Shown here in pieces: positions 33,537 through 42,283 of a stretch of DNA of 64,000 nt. How positions within the stretch are numbered: position 1 is the first letter of the stretch; each line of letters begins with the position of its first letter. The DNA is from Planctomycetota bacterium (GTDB lineage: Bacteria > Planctomycetota > UBA1135 > UBA2386), in contig JANQJF010000096.1 of NCBI GenBank assembly GCA_028281765.1, positions 117,109-181,108 on the forward strand. Direction: 5' to 3'. The translations under genes were made by a program, and so were the position numbers. The notes below the pieces were generated by a model. It made no database searches, was not told the DNA's origin, and saw only the letters and a list, made by a program, of their open reading frames with translations.

Positions 33537-36224
33537 CTACTTGTTGCCCTTTTCGAGCGGGTTCGTGGTCTTCTTGCCGCTCGACATGCTGGCTTCGACC
33601 GGCACGGCGAGTTCCGGCTTCGCCGTCTCGCCCTCGTAGACGCCGAGCGTGCGCGTCAGGTACTCCTCGTACTTGCGGTACCGATTCAGCGTCTTGACGT
33701 CGCCGCCGAGGCCGTGGCCGCCGGTCGGATCCAAGAACAGGTCGACGTTCGTCTCCTTGCCGGCCTTCAGCAGCTCGCGGTAGACGCGCACCGTGTCCTG
33801 GTAGAGCACGTTCGAGTCCTCCATGCCGTGCACGAGCAGGAGCTTGCCCTTCAGGTTCTTCGCGAGCGGCAGCAGCGAGTACTTGCCGAGGTCGGTCTTG
33901 CCGACGCGGCTGTCGCCGATCGTGCCGGTCGAGTACCACGAGTTGTAGTTCTCCCACTCGGTCGGGCCGGCGCCGGCGATGCCGACTTGGAACGTCTCGG
34001 GTGCCGTGTAGAGGCACATTTGGGTCTGGAAGCCGCCGAAGCTCCAGCCGTGCATGCCGACGCGCTTCGGGTCGACGCCGTAGTTGGCGATCAGGTGTTT
34101 GACGCCATCGGTCAGGTCTTCGACCTGTGGCTTGCCGACGCGCTCGAAGTTCGCCTTCTCGAACACGGCGCCGTAGCCGGACATGCCGCGGGGGTCGATC
34201 GTGACGGTCACGTAGCCGTGCTTCTTGGCCATGTACCAGCCGAAGAAGTACGACGCGCTGTGGTAGTTGCCGTCGGTAACCTGCTTGCGGGTGCCGAGCG
34301 GGCCGCCGTAGACGTAGACCAGCAGCGGTCGCTTGTCGGTCTTCTTCCAGCCGTCCGGCTTGAACATCATGCCGTGGATCGTGTGCCCGTGCCGGTTCTC
34401 GTATTCGAAGAACTCCGGCATCGCCTTGGTGATGTCGTGCAGCTTCTTCGGATGGGAATCGGTCAGCGTCGTCTGCTTCGTTTCGCCGACGTCCGCGTGT
34501 ACGAGCTCCTTGAGCGAGCCGTAGCTGACGTAGGATGCGAGCACGTGCTTGCCGTCGTTGCTGACTGCGGCCGACGCGTACTGCCCGCGCTGGTTGGTCA
34601 AGCGCTTCATCGCGCCGTTCGTCATGTCGACCGCGTAGACGTCGGTGCGCGACGGGTGCTCCTTCGTCGCGCGGACGAAGAGCTGGCTGCGGTCCTTCGA
34701 GAGCTCCATCGGATAGACCTCGAAGTTGCCGTGGGTCAGCTGGCGCGTCGACTGGTAGACGCTGTCGAGCGCGTGGATGTGGCGGAAGCCACTCTGCTCC
34801 GACAGGAACGCGATCGTGCGGTTGTCGGCCAGAAAGCGCGGCTCGAGCATGCGTGGCGTCGTCGGGCCGCCATCGTGGAGGAAGCGATACACGACCTTGG
34901 CCGGGGCATCAACGATGTGGTCGAGCTTGGCCTTCTTGTCCTTCGCCTTCTTCTCGGCGTCGTCCTTCTTCGTCGCGTCGTTCTCGTTCTTCTCGCCCTT
35001 CGCGACGTTCTCGTCGCCTTTGGCGTCCTTCTTCTCGTTTTCCGCTTCCGGCTTCTTCTCCTCTTCCTTCGGGAACTCCGCCTGCATGATCTCGACGTGT
35101 CGCGTCTTCTGCTCGAACACGCCGAAGGCGACCCGCGACGAGTCCGGCGACCAGTCCGGCGTGCGCAGGATGTCGCGCGGACCGGAGACCTTGTGCGTGT
35201 AGACCTTGTAGAGCTGCGGCTCTTCGTTAAGACCCTGGTCGATCTCGTAGAGGTAGATCGTGTTGTGCGAGTCCGCGATCGGGTCGTCGGACACGTGACG
35301 CGACACTTCACGGACGTCCATGAACCGGTCGCGATACTGCGCGATCTTGACCTTGCGGTTGCCGGACATCATGCGTCCGCCCTTGCGCGTCAAGAACACG
35401 GCGCGCTTGCCGTCCGGGCTGAGCCGGTAGCTCGACAGGCTCTCGCCGCTGGCGAACTTCGGGTCGATCTGCTCGATGATGTGGTTGTAGAACCGCACCG
35501 CGAACAGGGAGCCGTCGCGCATGTACGTGTAGCCCGTACCGTCCGGTAGATAGGCAACCGAGCTCTCGTAGTTCTGCGTCTTGGTCAGACGGCGAATGCC
35601 GCCCTGGCCGATCTCGTACTGGTAGACGTCGCCGCCGGACGTGAACAGCAGCTCGTTGTCCTTCGGAGACCACGTGAACGACGAGATGCCGCCGTAGCGC
35701 GGCGCTTTTTCGCGATCTGCGTCGTCTTCGCCGACCCAGTCGTCGCGGACCTCGTCATGCAGCTTCCGGTCTTCGACCTTCTCGCCCTTCTTGTCGGCCT
35801 TCGCCTTCTTCTCCGCTTGCGTCTTGCGACGCGCGCGCTCCTTCTTCGCGAGCTTCTTGCGATCCTCGAGAACCTCGCGCGCGTTGCGCTGGAACTCGGC
35901 CATGTCGCTGACCGACGTGATGCGACGCGTCGTGCCGTCCGCGGTGTTGAACAGCCACAGGTCGTTGCCGTGGCGACGTTCGTCGCGGGTACGGTAGAGC
36001 CACGCGGCGTACTTGCCGTCGTGCGAGAACGCCATCGACCGCGCGCTCGGGCCGGTCAGCTTCTTCTTGGGGAACAGCTTCTCGAGCGTGAGTTCCGACT
36101 CGGCCTTCTTCGAATCGGTGGTCTTCTCGGTAGCTTTCTCGGTGGTCTGGGAGCCCTGCGCGCTCAGGTCCGGGATCAACAGACCTGCGGCGAGGGCGAA
36201 CGGCAGAATGGAGAACCGGAGCAT
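33537..36224 (-). CDS. Secreted S9 family prolyl-oligopeptidase-like peptidase with Lys/Glu-rich insertions
   Basis: 895 residues with signal peptide MLRFSILPFALAAGLLIPDLSA. A beta-propeller (WD40-like PD40 blades such as MAFSHDGKYAAWLY, LSPDGKRAVFL) precedes an alpha/beta-hydrolase domain with the triad Ser728 (HGWSFGGF), Asp803 (HGMEDSN) and His837 (GGHGLGG). This is the DPP IV/acylaminoacyl-peptidase layout. Two stretches of almost pure Lys/Glu/Asp/Ala, residues ~111-175 and ~385-440, interrupt propeller blades and are not part of the normal fold; they are likely long charged helices or coiled coils. The start is fixed by the signal peptide. It is the first of three minus-strand genes with the ligase and ankyrin protein. 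The peptidase call is firm. Confidence 0.92.
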   Translation of the reverse strand: MLRFSILPFALAAGLLIPDLSAQGSQTTEKATEKTTDSKKAESELTLEKLFPKKKLTGPSARSMAFSHDGKYAAWLYRTRDERRHGNDLWLFNTADGTTRRITSVSDMAEFQRNAREVLEDRKKLAKKERARRKTQAEKKAKADKKGEKVEDRKLHDEVRDDWVGEDDADREKAPRYGGISSFTWSPKDNELLFTSGGDVYQYEIGQGGIRRLTKTQNYESSVAYLPDGTGYTYMRDGSLFAVRFYNHIIEQIDPKFASGESLSSYRLSPDGKRAVFLTRKGGRMMSGNRKVKIAQYRDRFMDVREVSRHVSDDPIADSHNTIYLYEIDQGLNEEPQLYKVYTHKVSGPRDILRTPDWSPDSSRVAFGVFEQKTRHVEIMQAEFPKEEEKKPEAENEKKDAKGDENVAKGEKNENDATKKDDAEKKAKDKKAKLDHIVDAPAKVVYRFLHDGGPTTPRMLEPRFLADNRTIAFLSEQSGFRHIHALDSVYQSTRQLTHGNFEVYPMELSKDRSQLFVRATKEHPSRTDVYAVDMTNGAMKRLTNQRGQYASAAVSNDGKHVLASYVSYGSLKELVHADVGETKQTTLTDSHPKKLHDITKAMPEFFEYENRHGHTIHGMMFKPDGWKKTDKRPLLVYVYGGPLGTRKQVTDGNYHSASYFFGWYMAKKHGYVTVTIDPRGMSGYGAVFEKANFERVGKPQVEDLTDGVKHLIANYGVDPKRVGMHGWSFGGFQTQMCLYTAPETFQVGIAGAGPTEWENYNSWYSTGTIGDSRVGKTDLGKYSLLPLAKNLKGKLLLVHGMEDSNVLYQDTVRVYRELLKAGKETNVDLFLDPTGGHGLGGDVKTLNRYRKYEEYLTRTLGVYEGETAKPELAVPVEASMSSGKKTTNPLEKGNK

Positions 36225-36480
36225 CCGGCCAGCATAGCCCGACGCGATGGGGTCAGCCCGGCGGGACGTGTCGAACGTGTCCCAACGTCGATCGGCGGAT
36301 CCGAACGGTGGGTTCCCCCGACGGCACGCCTGCAGGCGCAGCCCGTCGAGCCCTGTCGAACATGTGAAGGGGCGGCTTCACCCGAAAGCGACGCGGACCG
36401 CGATTCCTCGGTATAACCACAGGTTGCCGAAGCTGCCTCCGCGCCGGCGGTTCCCTCTCCACCCAAATCAGAGGTCCTAC

Positions 36481-36924
36481 ATGAAGCCCTTCGTCTTGCA
36501 ATTGGCGATCCTGGCTGCCGCGATGGTCACTTTCGTGAGTTCGGCCACTGCGCAGTGCGTACCCCTCGGTGGCCGTTGCCCGGGTGCGGCCGCTCCGGTC
36601 TGCAGCGGCCCTCCGGTGACCGGCAGCGTACTGACGATCTCTTGTCCGCCGATGCCGTGTATTGCGCCGCCCGTAATGATGATCGGCGACTGCCTGTTGC
36701 CGCCGGTCCCGGTTCCGCCGCCGTTGAACTGCTCGCCGCCCGGTGTCGTACCTTGCACGCTAGGAGTCCTGCCGTGGGGTTCGTTCCCGCCGGTGATCAC
36801 GATCGTGATCCCGCCTGGTCTGAGCGGTTTCAAGTTCTGCGTACAGTGTGGATGCCTCTCTGGAGGAATCCTCGGCGTGCCGTGTGTGTACCTCTCGGAG
36901 GTGCTTTCGGTCACAATCATCTGA
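36481..36924 (+). CDS. Small secreted Cys/Pro-rich protein
   Basis: 147 residues with a signal peptide (MKPFVLQLAILAAAMVTFVSSATAQ). The mature part contains 14 cysteines and many prolines (SGPPVTGSVLTISCPPMPCIAPP, VPVPPPLNCSPPGVVPC, FCVQCGCLSGG), suggesting a small disulfide-stabilised extracellular fold. It ends in the strand VYLSEVLSVTII. AGAGG lies ~6 nt before the ATG. The 256 bp upstream contains no gene and is its probable promoter region. I do not recognise the family. Alternative functions (metal binding, surface coat) cannot be separated from sequence. Confidence 0.7.
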   Translation: MKPFVLQLAILAAAMVTFVSSATAQCVPLGGRCPGAAAPVCSGPPVTGSVLTISCPPMPCIAPPVMMIGDCLLPPVPVPPPLNCSPPGVVPCTLGVLPWGSFPPVITIVIPPGLSGFKFCVQCGCLSGGILGVPCVYLSEVLSVTII

Positions 36925-36957
36925 CGCGGCTCGAAGCCCGGTCGGCGCGTCGGGTGC

Positions 36958-38172
36958 TCAGCGCGTCAGCACTTCACGGATGTGGCCGACGGCCCACTCC
37001 AGATCGGCCTTCTCGATCACGAGCGGCGGCGCAAACCGAATCGTGTGCGTGTGCGTCTCCTTGCACAGCATGCCCGCGTCCTTGAGCGCTTCGCAGTACT
37101 TCCGTGCGCCGCCCGCCGACTCGTGCAGCTCGAGGCCGATCCAAAGGCCGGCGCCGCGGACTTCCTTGATGTGCGGTGAGTCGATCGCGCGCAGTTCGTC
37201 AGCGAGCCACGTGCCGAGCTCTTCGGAGCGCTCGCAGAGCTTTTCGTCGACGAGGACGTCGAGTGCGGCTTCGGCGGCCGCGCAGGCTGCGGGGTTGCCG
37301 CCGTAGGTCGAACCGTGCGAGCCCGGAGTGAACACCTCCATGACTTCCTTGCGCGCCAAGAACGCGGACACCGGATAGACGCCGCCCGACAGCGCCTTGC
37401 CGATCGTGACCGCGTCGGCGCAGACACCGGCGCGCGTGTGCGCGAAGAAGTGGCCCGCGCGGCCGAGGCCGGACTGGATCTCGTCGCAGATCAGCAGCGC
37501 GCCGAACTTGTCGCACAGCTTCCGCAGACCCGGCAGGAAGTCGTCCGGAGGAATGATCACTCCGCCTTCGCCTTGGATCGGTTCGACGAGGACCGCGACG
37601 ACGTTCTCGTCGAACAGCTTCGCGGTCGCCTCGATATCGCCGTACGGCGCCTGCACGAAGCCTGGCGCGAACGGCCCGTAGTGGTTGTGCGCGACCGGGT
37701 CTTCCGAGAAGCCGACGATCGTCGTCGTGCGGCCATGGAAGTTGCCCGAGAACGTGATGATCTTCGCTTGGCCGTTGATGACGCCCTTCGACTCGTAGCC
37801 CCACTTGCGCGCGGCCTTGATCGCGGTCTCGACGGCCTCCGCGCCAGTGTTCATCATCAGCACGCGGTCGTAGCCACTGACCTTCGACAGCTTCTCGCAG
37901 AACGGGCCGAACCGATCGTTGCGGAATGCGCGAGACGTGAGCGCGAGGCGGCCGAGCTGTTCGACCAACGCCTGGACGATGCGCGGGTGGTTGTGCCCTT
38001 GGTTGACCGCCGAGTACGCCGCGAGGAAGTCGAGGTATTTCTTACCCTCGACGTCCCACACCCAGACGCCTTCGCCGCGGTTCAAGACCACGTCGAGCGG
38101 GTGGTAGTTGTGGGCCGCGAAGCGGTCTTCGAGGTCGATCCAGTGGCGAGCGTCGGTCGTGGTCTCGGGCAT
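36958..38172 (-). CDS. rocD: Ornithine--oxo-acid aminotransferase
   Basis: 404 residues. Class III aminotransferase features are complete: YHPLDVVLNRGEGVWVWDVEG at the start, NTGAEAVETAIKAARKWGY (PLP phosphate contact), the FHGRTTTIVGFSED segment typical of ornithine aminotransferase, VEPIQGEGG, ICDEIQSGLGR (Asp holding the pyridine N) and TIGKALSGGVYPVSA, with the PLP lysine. The ETHTHTIRFAPPL C-terminus also fits this branch. It converts ornithine and 2-oxoglutarate to glutamate semialdehyde, linking arginine breakdown and proline. Cytoplasmic. Start ATG is supported by the conserved N-terminus. No other arginine genes are adjacent. Confidence 0.92.
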   Translation of the reverse strand: MPETTTDARHWIDLEDRFAAHNYHPLDVVLNRGEGVWVWDVEGKKYLDFLAAYSAVNQGHNHPRIVQALVEQLGRLALTSRAFRNDRFGPFCEKLSKVSGYDRVLMMNTGAEAVETAIKAARKWGYESKGVINGQAKIITFSGNFHGRTTTIVGFSEDPVAHNHYGPFAPGFVQAPYGDIEATAKLFDENVVAVLVEPIQGEGGVIIPPDDFLPGLRKLCDKFGALLICDEIQSGLGRAGHFFAHTRAGVCADAVTIGKALSGGVYPVSAFLARKEVMEVFTPGSHGSTYGGNPAACAAAEAALDVLVDEKLCERSEELGTWLADELRAIDSPHIKEVRGAGLWIGLELHESAGGARKYCEALKDAGMLCKETHTHTIRFAPPLVIEKADLEWAVGHIREVLTR

Positions 38173-38245
38173 CTCGGTATGGTAGCGCTAGATGGTGTAT
38201 GGGTCGCGTTTCGTCAATCCGCGGGGGCGTCCTATAGTCGCGGTC

Positions 38246-39595
38246 ATGATCAAATTGGTCGTGTCATCGGCGGTGGCTCTCGCCAGCGTCGCCGCGGCGC
38301 AGGACGGTGCAGAGCGGCCGCCGAACATCGTCTATATCATGGCCGACGACCTCGGCTACGGCGACCTGGGCTGCTACGGGCAGACGCGGATCCGCACGCC
38401 TCACATCGATCGGCTCGCCGCCGAGGGGATGCGCTTCACCGATCACTATTCGGGGCACACCGTGTGCCGACCGTCCCGCCTCGTCCTCTGGACCGGGATG
38501 CACAGCGGCCACACGGCGATCAGCTCGAATACGGGCTATTTCCTCCGGCCCGAGGACGTGACGGTCGCCCAGCGGCTGAGGTCGGCGGGCTACGCGACCG
38601 GCGGCGTCGGCAAGTGGGCGAATGGCAACGTCGAGAACACCGGTCACCCCAACGACCAGGGCTTCGACCTCTGGGTCGGTTACCTCGACCAGGGCATCGC
38701 GCACAACTACTACCCGACGCACCTCTGGCGCAACCGCGAGCGCTTCCGGCTCGAGGGCAACGAGCTGTCGGATCACAAGCGCGCCCGAGGGCGCTACTCG
38801 AAGAAGCGCGTGACGTATTCGCACGACGTCATGACCGATGCGGCGTTCGAGTTCGTGAGAGAATCGGCCGAGCGGCCGTTCTTGCTGCACGTCCACTGGA
38901 CGATCCCGCACGCGAACAACGAAGGTGGGGCTGTCAGCGGCAACGGGTCGGAGGTGCCGGAGCTCGGGGAGTACGCGGCCCGTGATTGGCCGGAGCCAGA
39001 GAAGGGTTTCGCCGCGATGGTGACACGGATGGATCGCGACGTCGGCCGCCTGCTCGATCTACTCGCGGAGCTCGAGATCGACGAGCACACGCTGGTGCTG
39101 TTCACGTCCGACAACGGCCCGCACAACGAGGGGCGGCACAAGCACACGTTCTTCGACTCGAACGGTCCGCTGCGAGGATTCAAGCGGGACCTCTACGAGG
39201 GTGGCATTCGCGTGCCGATGATCGCGCGCTGGCCCGGCAAGGTGCAGGCGGGCAGCGTGACCGACCATCCGAGCGCGGCGTGGGACTTCGTCCCGACCGC
39301 GTGCGAACTCGCCGGGCTCGACGCGCCGAAGGACATCGACGGCATCTCGTACGCGCCGACGCTATTCGGGCGCGAGCAGCCACAACATGAGTGCCTGTTC
39401 TGGGAGTTCGACCGCGGTAAGGGACGAGAGAAGCTCGCGCTGCGGCAAGGCAAGTGGAAGCTCGTGAAGCCGGGTGGGAAGAAGCCGTGGGAGCTATACG
39501 ACTTGTCGTCCGACATCGGGGAGACGCGAGACTTGGCGAGCGAGCGCGCCGAGCTGGTCGCGCGACTGCGGACTCTTGCCGCGAGCTGCCGGTAG
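38246..39595 (+). CDS. Sulfatase (formylglycine-dependent, secreted)
   Basis: 449 residues with a signal peptide (MIKLVVSSAVALASVAAAQ). NIVYIMADDLGYGDLGCYG supplies the Asp-Asp calcium ligands. The nucleophile Cys74 lies in VCRPSRLVLWTG, the C-x-P-S-R signature converted to formylglycine in type I sulfatases. VGKWANG, the metal-binding FTSDNGPHNEG and GGIRVPMIARWPGK are the remaining conserved blocks. It probably removes sulfate from algal or host polysaccharides or sulfolipids in the periplasm; the exact substrate is not deducible. The start was chosen at the ATG before the signal peptide, 73 bp from the divergent rocD start. It needs a formylglycine-generating enzyme, which is not in the window. 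Confidence 0.93.
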   Translation: MIKLVVSSAVALASVAAAQDGAERPPNIVYIMADDLGYGDLGCYGQTRIRTPHIDRLAAEGMRFTDHYSGHTVCRPSRLVLWTGMHSGHTAISSNTGYFLRPEDVTVAQRLRSAGYATGGVGKWANGNVENTGHPNDQGFDLWVGYLDQGIAHNYYPTHLWRNRERFRLEGNELSDHKRARGRYSKKRVTYSHDVMTDAAFEFVRESAERPFLLHVHWTIPHANNEGGAVSGNGSEVPELGEYAARDWPEPEKGFAAMVTRMDRDVGRLLDLLAELEIDEHTLVLFTSDNGPHNEGRHKHTFFDSNGPLRGFKRDLYEGGIRVPMIARWPGKVQAGSVTDHPSAAWDFVPTACELAGLDAPKDIDGISYAPTLFGREQPQHECLFWEFDRGKGREKLALRQGKWKLVKPGGKKPWELYDLSSDIGETRDLASERAELVARLRTLAASCR

Positions 39596-39667
39596 TCGGG
39601 ACGGATCCGGTGGAATCCGCAAGATCTGGCGAGCCGAGCGGGACACCGGCCCCGTACCCTGCTTCGC

Positions 39668-40159
39668 ATGGCATCACGCAGCGTGCTCGCTTCCGTCGTC
39701 CTGATCCTGCCGGCTTGCGCCGGCCTGTCCCCTGCGGAGTCCGAGATGTCCCCCCTGCTGGATCGCGCGGCCGGGCGCTACACCGGCACGAAGCTGCTCT
39801 GGTACCAGGATCCGGAGAACCCTGAGAAGTCCGACGCCGTCGTCGAAATCGAAGGGGACGAGCTGCACTACACCTGGTCGTTCCGCGGTGAACCTCAGCA
39901 CGGCGCGTTTCGGTTCAAGTTCGCTGACGCGGAGACGACCGCGAACTGGACCGACACGTGGCATGCCAAGCAGGCGATGACGTGCACCGGCATGACGACG
40001 CCGGAGCAGATCGAGGTGCTCACGAACTACGGGCCGGGCTGGTCGTGGCGCACGATCGTGTCGGTGCCGTCCGAGGGCGAGATCTTGATCGAGATGATCA
40101 ACATCGATCCGAAGGGCGCGGAGCAGCCGGCCGTTCGGCTCACGGCGACGCGGTCGTGA
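39668..40159 (+). CDS. Small lipoprotein, DUF1579-like
   Basis: 163 residues. The leader MASRSVLASVVLILPACAG ends in a lipobox LPAC, so lipidation is predicted. The body has a lipocalin-like strand pattern (LDRAAGRYTGTKLLWYQD, VVEIEGDELHYTWSF, GAFRFKFADAETTANWTDTWH, WSWRTIVSV), which resembles DUF1579-type proteins whose ligands are unknown. It would sit in the outer or inner membrane facing the periplasm. It follows the sulfatase after 72 bp on the same strand and is convergent with the HEAT-VWA gene. Lipoprotein status is fairly sure; the family call is tentative. Confidence 0.68.
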   Translation: MASRSVLASVVLILPACAGLSPAESEMSPLLDRAAGRYTGTKLLWYQDPENPEKSDAVVEIEGDELHYTWSFRGEPQHGAFRFKFADAETTANWTDTWHAKQAMTCTGMTTPEQIEVLTNYGPGWSWRTIVSVPSEGEILIEMINIDPKGAEQPAVRLTATRS

Positions 40160-40219
40160 TCGAAGCACCGGACAACGTGCCGCCGTCTCTCGAACCTTCG
40201 CAGCCCCTCGCGAGTAGTG

Positions 40220-41842
40220 CTACAGCCGCACGAACTGTCCGTCGTTCTGCTTCGCGAGGTTGCGCATGAATCCCGATCGGTCTTCGGAGCCGATGAAGAT
40301 CGTGTTGATGCGCACGTTGCGGTGCTCGTTGGCTTCGCGCACGACCGAGAGGATCCCGCCCGGGTCGGTGATTTCGCCGACGGTCGGTGCACCGTCGGAC
40401 AGCAAGAAGATCTCGTCGACCGCGGACGCGTAGCGCTTGCCGTACGCCGCCGTCTTGAGCCCGAGCGCCTTCTCGAGCGCGCCGAAGATGTTGGTGCCGC
40501 CCTGCACCTTCGTCGACTTGAGCTTGGTTTTGAGCGCGCTCTGGTTCGGCTTCGCCGAATCGGCGAAGCCCTTACGCCATGCCTTCACGGTGTCCGAGAA
40601 CGTCACGACGTTGAAGCGCGTGTCGGGCGGTAGCTTGCTGACCGCGCGCAGCAGCTCGCGGCGTGCGTACTCGAATCGTGTGCCGCCATCGCCGCCGTCC
40701 CCGTTGCCGCGGTACTGCTCGATCATGCTGCCCGACCGGTCGATGATGAACACGATCCGGGCGCCGATGATCGGGATGCCGAAGAAGCCGGAGCTCGTGT
40801 TGCCCTTGACCTTCTCGGGCTGCTTGGCGAGCACGAACTCGCCGCGCACGCGCTCCCACCAGGCGCGCCACTGTTCGGGTTCGTGCGCCGGCATCCTGGC
40901 GCCGGTGAGCTCCTGCAGGACTTCGTGCGTGCGATGCCGCAGGAGTCCCGAGATCAGGCCCTTGTCGACGTCTTCGGGCTTCTCGTGGAAACGCTCGAGG
41001 ATCGCGATCATCGGCTCGACCGCGGTTACGTTGCGAAAGTCGGCGAGCAGATTGACCGCGGCGAGGTCGGCGCGCCAGTCGGTGCGGCCGAGCATGCCAC
41101 ATGCCGCCTTGACGACGCGGCGAATGTCCGAGGTCGAACAGCGGTCGACGTTGCGCCCGAGGGTCTGGTGCGCCGCCTTCGCGAGGATCGTCGCGACGCG
41201 AGAATTGCGTTCGGACTCGATGGCGGTGGCGATCGCGAGGAGGGCGCGCGGCGACGCGATTGCATGCAGCGCGTCGGCCGACGCGAGTCGCACCTCGGGA
41301 TCGGTTGCGTGTAGCTGCTTCTGGATCAGCGGTCGCGCGACCGAGACGTCGATCGCGCCGAGCGCACGCAGCGCAGCGGCCTGGATCGCGACGTGCCACT
41401 CGCTGCGGCGCCATCCTTTCGTCTCGCCTCGCGCCGTCTGCATGACGACCTCGAGCGCTGCCATCTTCGAGAAGTGGCCGAGCGCGCCCAGCGCGGACGC
41501 ACGCACGACTTCCGGCCGACGCGTGATGTCGACGCGCTTGTGTCCGAGCCCGACCGCAGCGAGTCGCAGGCCTTCTCGCGCCACGTCGGGACTCTGGTTC
41601 TCGATCGCGAGATCGAGGATCGTTTGCAGTCCCGACAGGTGGGTGAGGGACAGCGGCGGATCCGCGATCAGCTCGCCGTAGATGTTCTTCGCCTTGCTAC
41701 CGGTGTAGGCCGGTTCGCCGAGTTCGATCTTGCGGCCGACGAACGCGTCGTGCCAACGATGCAGCGCCGTCGCGACCTCGTCCTGGGCGAGACACGGGGT
41801 CGCAAGGACGGTGAGAAGGGTCCAAGCGGGTGCGATCCGCAT
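40220..41842 (-). CDS. HEAT-repeat/von Willebrand factor A protein, secreted
   Basis: 540 residues with a signal peptide (MRIAPAWTLLTVLATPCLA). Residues ~60-330 contain HEAT-type helix pairs (RRPEVVRASALGALGHFSKMAA, WHVAIQAAALRALGAID, ATDPEVRLASADALHAIA). The C-terminal VWA domain (~358-540) has a complete MIDAS: DRSGSM (Asp368), the Thr of GGTNIFGALEKAL and the Asp of LLSDGAPTVG, so it should bind Mg and a protein ligand. This HEAT plus VWA architecture is common in planctomycete secreted proteins and has no known substrate. It ends QNDGQFVRL. The start is followed directly by the signal peptide. A hairpin and a small membrane gene lie upstream. Confidence 0.85.
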   Translation of the reverse strand: MRIAPAWTLLTVLATPCLAQDEVATALHRWHDAFVGRKIELGEPAYTGSKAKNIYGELIADPPLSLTHLSGLQTILDLAIENQSPDVAREGLRLAAVGLGHKRVDITRRPEVVRASALGALGHFSKMAALEVVMQTARGETKGWRRSEWHVAIQAAALRALGAIDVSVARPLIQKQLHATDPEVRLASADALHAIASPRALLAIATAIESERNSRVATILAKAAHQTLGRNVDRCSTSDIRRVVKAACGMLGRTDWRADLAAVNLLADFRNVTAVEPMIAILERFHEKPEDVDKGLISGLLRHRTHEVLQELTGARMPAHEPEQWRAWWERVRGEFVLAKQPEKVKGNTSSGFFGIPIIGARIVFIIDRSGSMIEQYRGNGDGGDGGTRFEYARRELLRAVSKLPPDTRFNVVTFSDTVKAWRKGFADSAKPNQSALKTKLKSTKVQGGTNIFGALEKALGLKTAAYGKRYASAVDEIFLLSDGAPTVGEITDPGGILSVVREANEHRNVRINTIFIGSEDRSGFMRNLAKQNDGQFVRL

Positions 41843-41907
41843 CGAAAGAGTGTAGCAGGAGGCAAGGGAGAAGGGGGTTAGGCAAGGGAGGGGGAGGGTG
41901 CCGTAGC

Positions 41908-41941
41908 GCGTTATCGGGCACGGGTCCGAGCCCGATAACGC
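41908..41941. terminator. 12-bp-stem hairpin, possible terminator of the small membrane gene
   Basis: GCGTTATCGGGC (41908-41919) and GCCCGATAACGC (41930-41941) form a perfect 12-bp stem with a 10-nt loop. It lies 13 bp beyond the stop of the small membrane gene and ~65 bp before the HEAT-VWA start, both on the minus strand. It is placed like a terminator but lacks a U-tract. GTTAxCG-type arms and a nearby CTTGTC recall the larger hairpin at 30.7 kb, so a shared element family is possible. Confidence 0.5.
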
Positions 41942-41954
41942 CCTTGTCGCCGCC

Positions 41955-42160
41955 TCACATCTCCCGCGCCCGCTGCCGCGCCTTGATCCAGATCTTCGCC
42001 GTCACGGGCGTCATGATCAGCCCGAAGTAGATCAGGAACTTCACCGCGTCTTCGGGCCCCATCAGCCACCAGATCAGCCCGAAGATCCCCCCGATGCTCG
42101 CGAGGGCGATCGTCAGGCTCCGGGCTTGATGCGAGCGGGTGCGGACTGTTCTGCGGTCAT
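41955..42160 (-). pseudogene. Two-transmembrane small protein with an apparent one-base deletion
   Basis: Reading from ATG at 42160 gives MTAEQSAPARIKPGA and then a TGA at 42113-42115. In another frame the sequence continues without interruption as LTIALASIGGIFGLIWWLMG, then PEDAVKFLIYFGLIMTPVTA and KIWIKARQRAREM, ending in TGA at 41955. One extra C in the GCC-TGA junction (plus-strand cgtcagg at 42111-42117) joins both into a sensible 68-residue protein with two membrane helices and a basic C-terminus. It is either a frameshifted gene or a sequencing/assembly deletion. Without the insertion no start codon precedes the membrane part in frame. It is divergent from the 87-residue gene. Function is unknown. 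Confidence 0.55.
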
Positions 42161-42283
42161 GGGGACGTTCACGCCTCGTCGATGCGCGGCTCGGCTCACT
42201 GTATTCGCGATCCGGCGATTCCGGCCGGATTCTCCCTTCGCACCGCGGGCTCCGGTCCCTTTCCCGGCGAAAGGACTCCCGCG

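Noticed and set aside
33468..35549. 693-residue plus-strand frame inside the S9 peptidase gene
   Set aside because: It is the antisense of a peptidase with a complete triad; the Leu/Val/Arg-rich run mirrors its Lys/Glu inserts.
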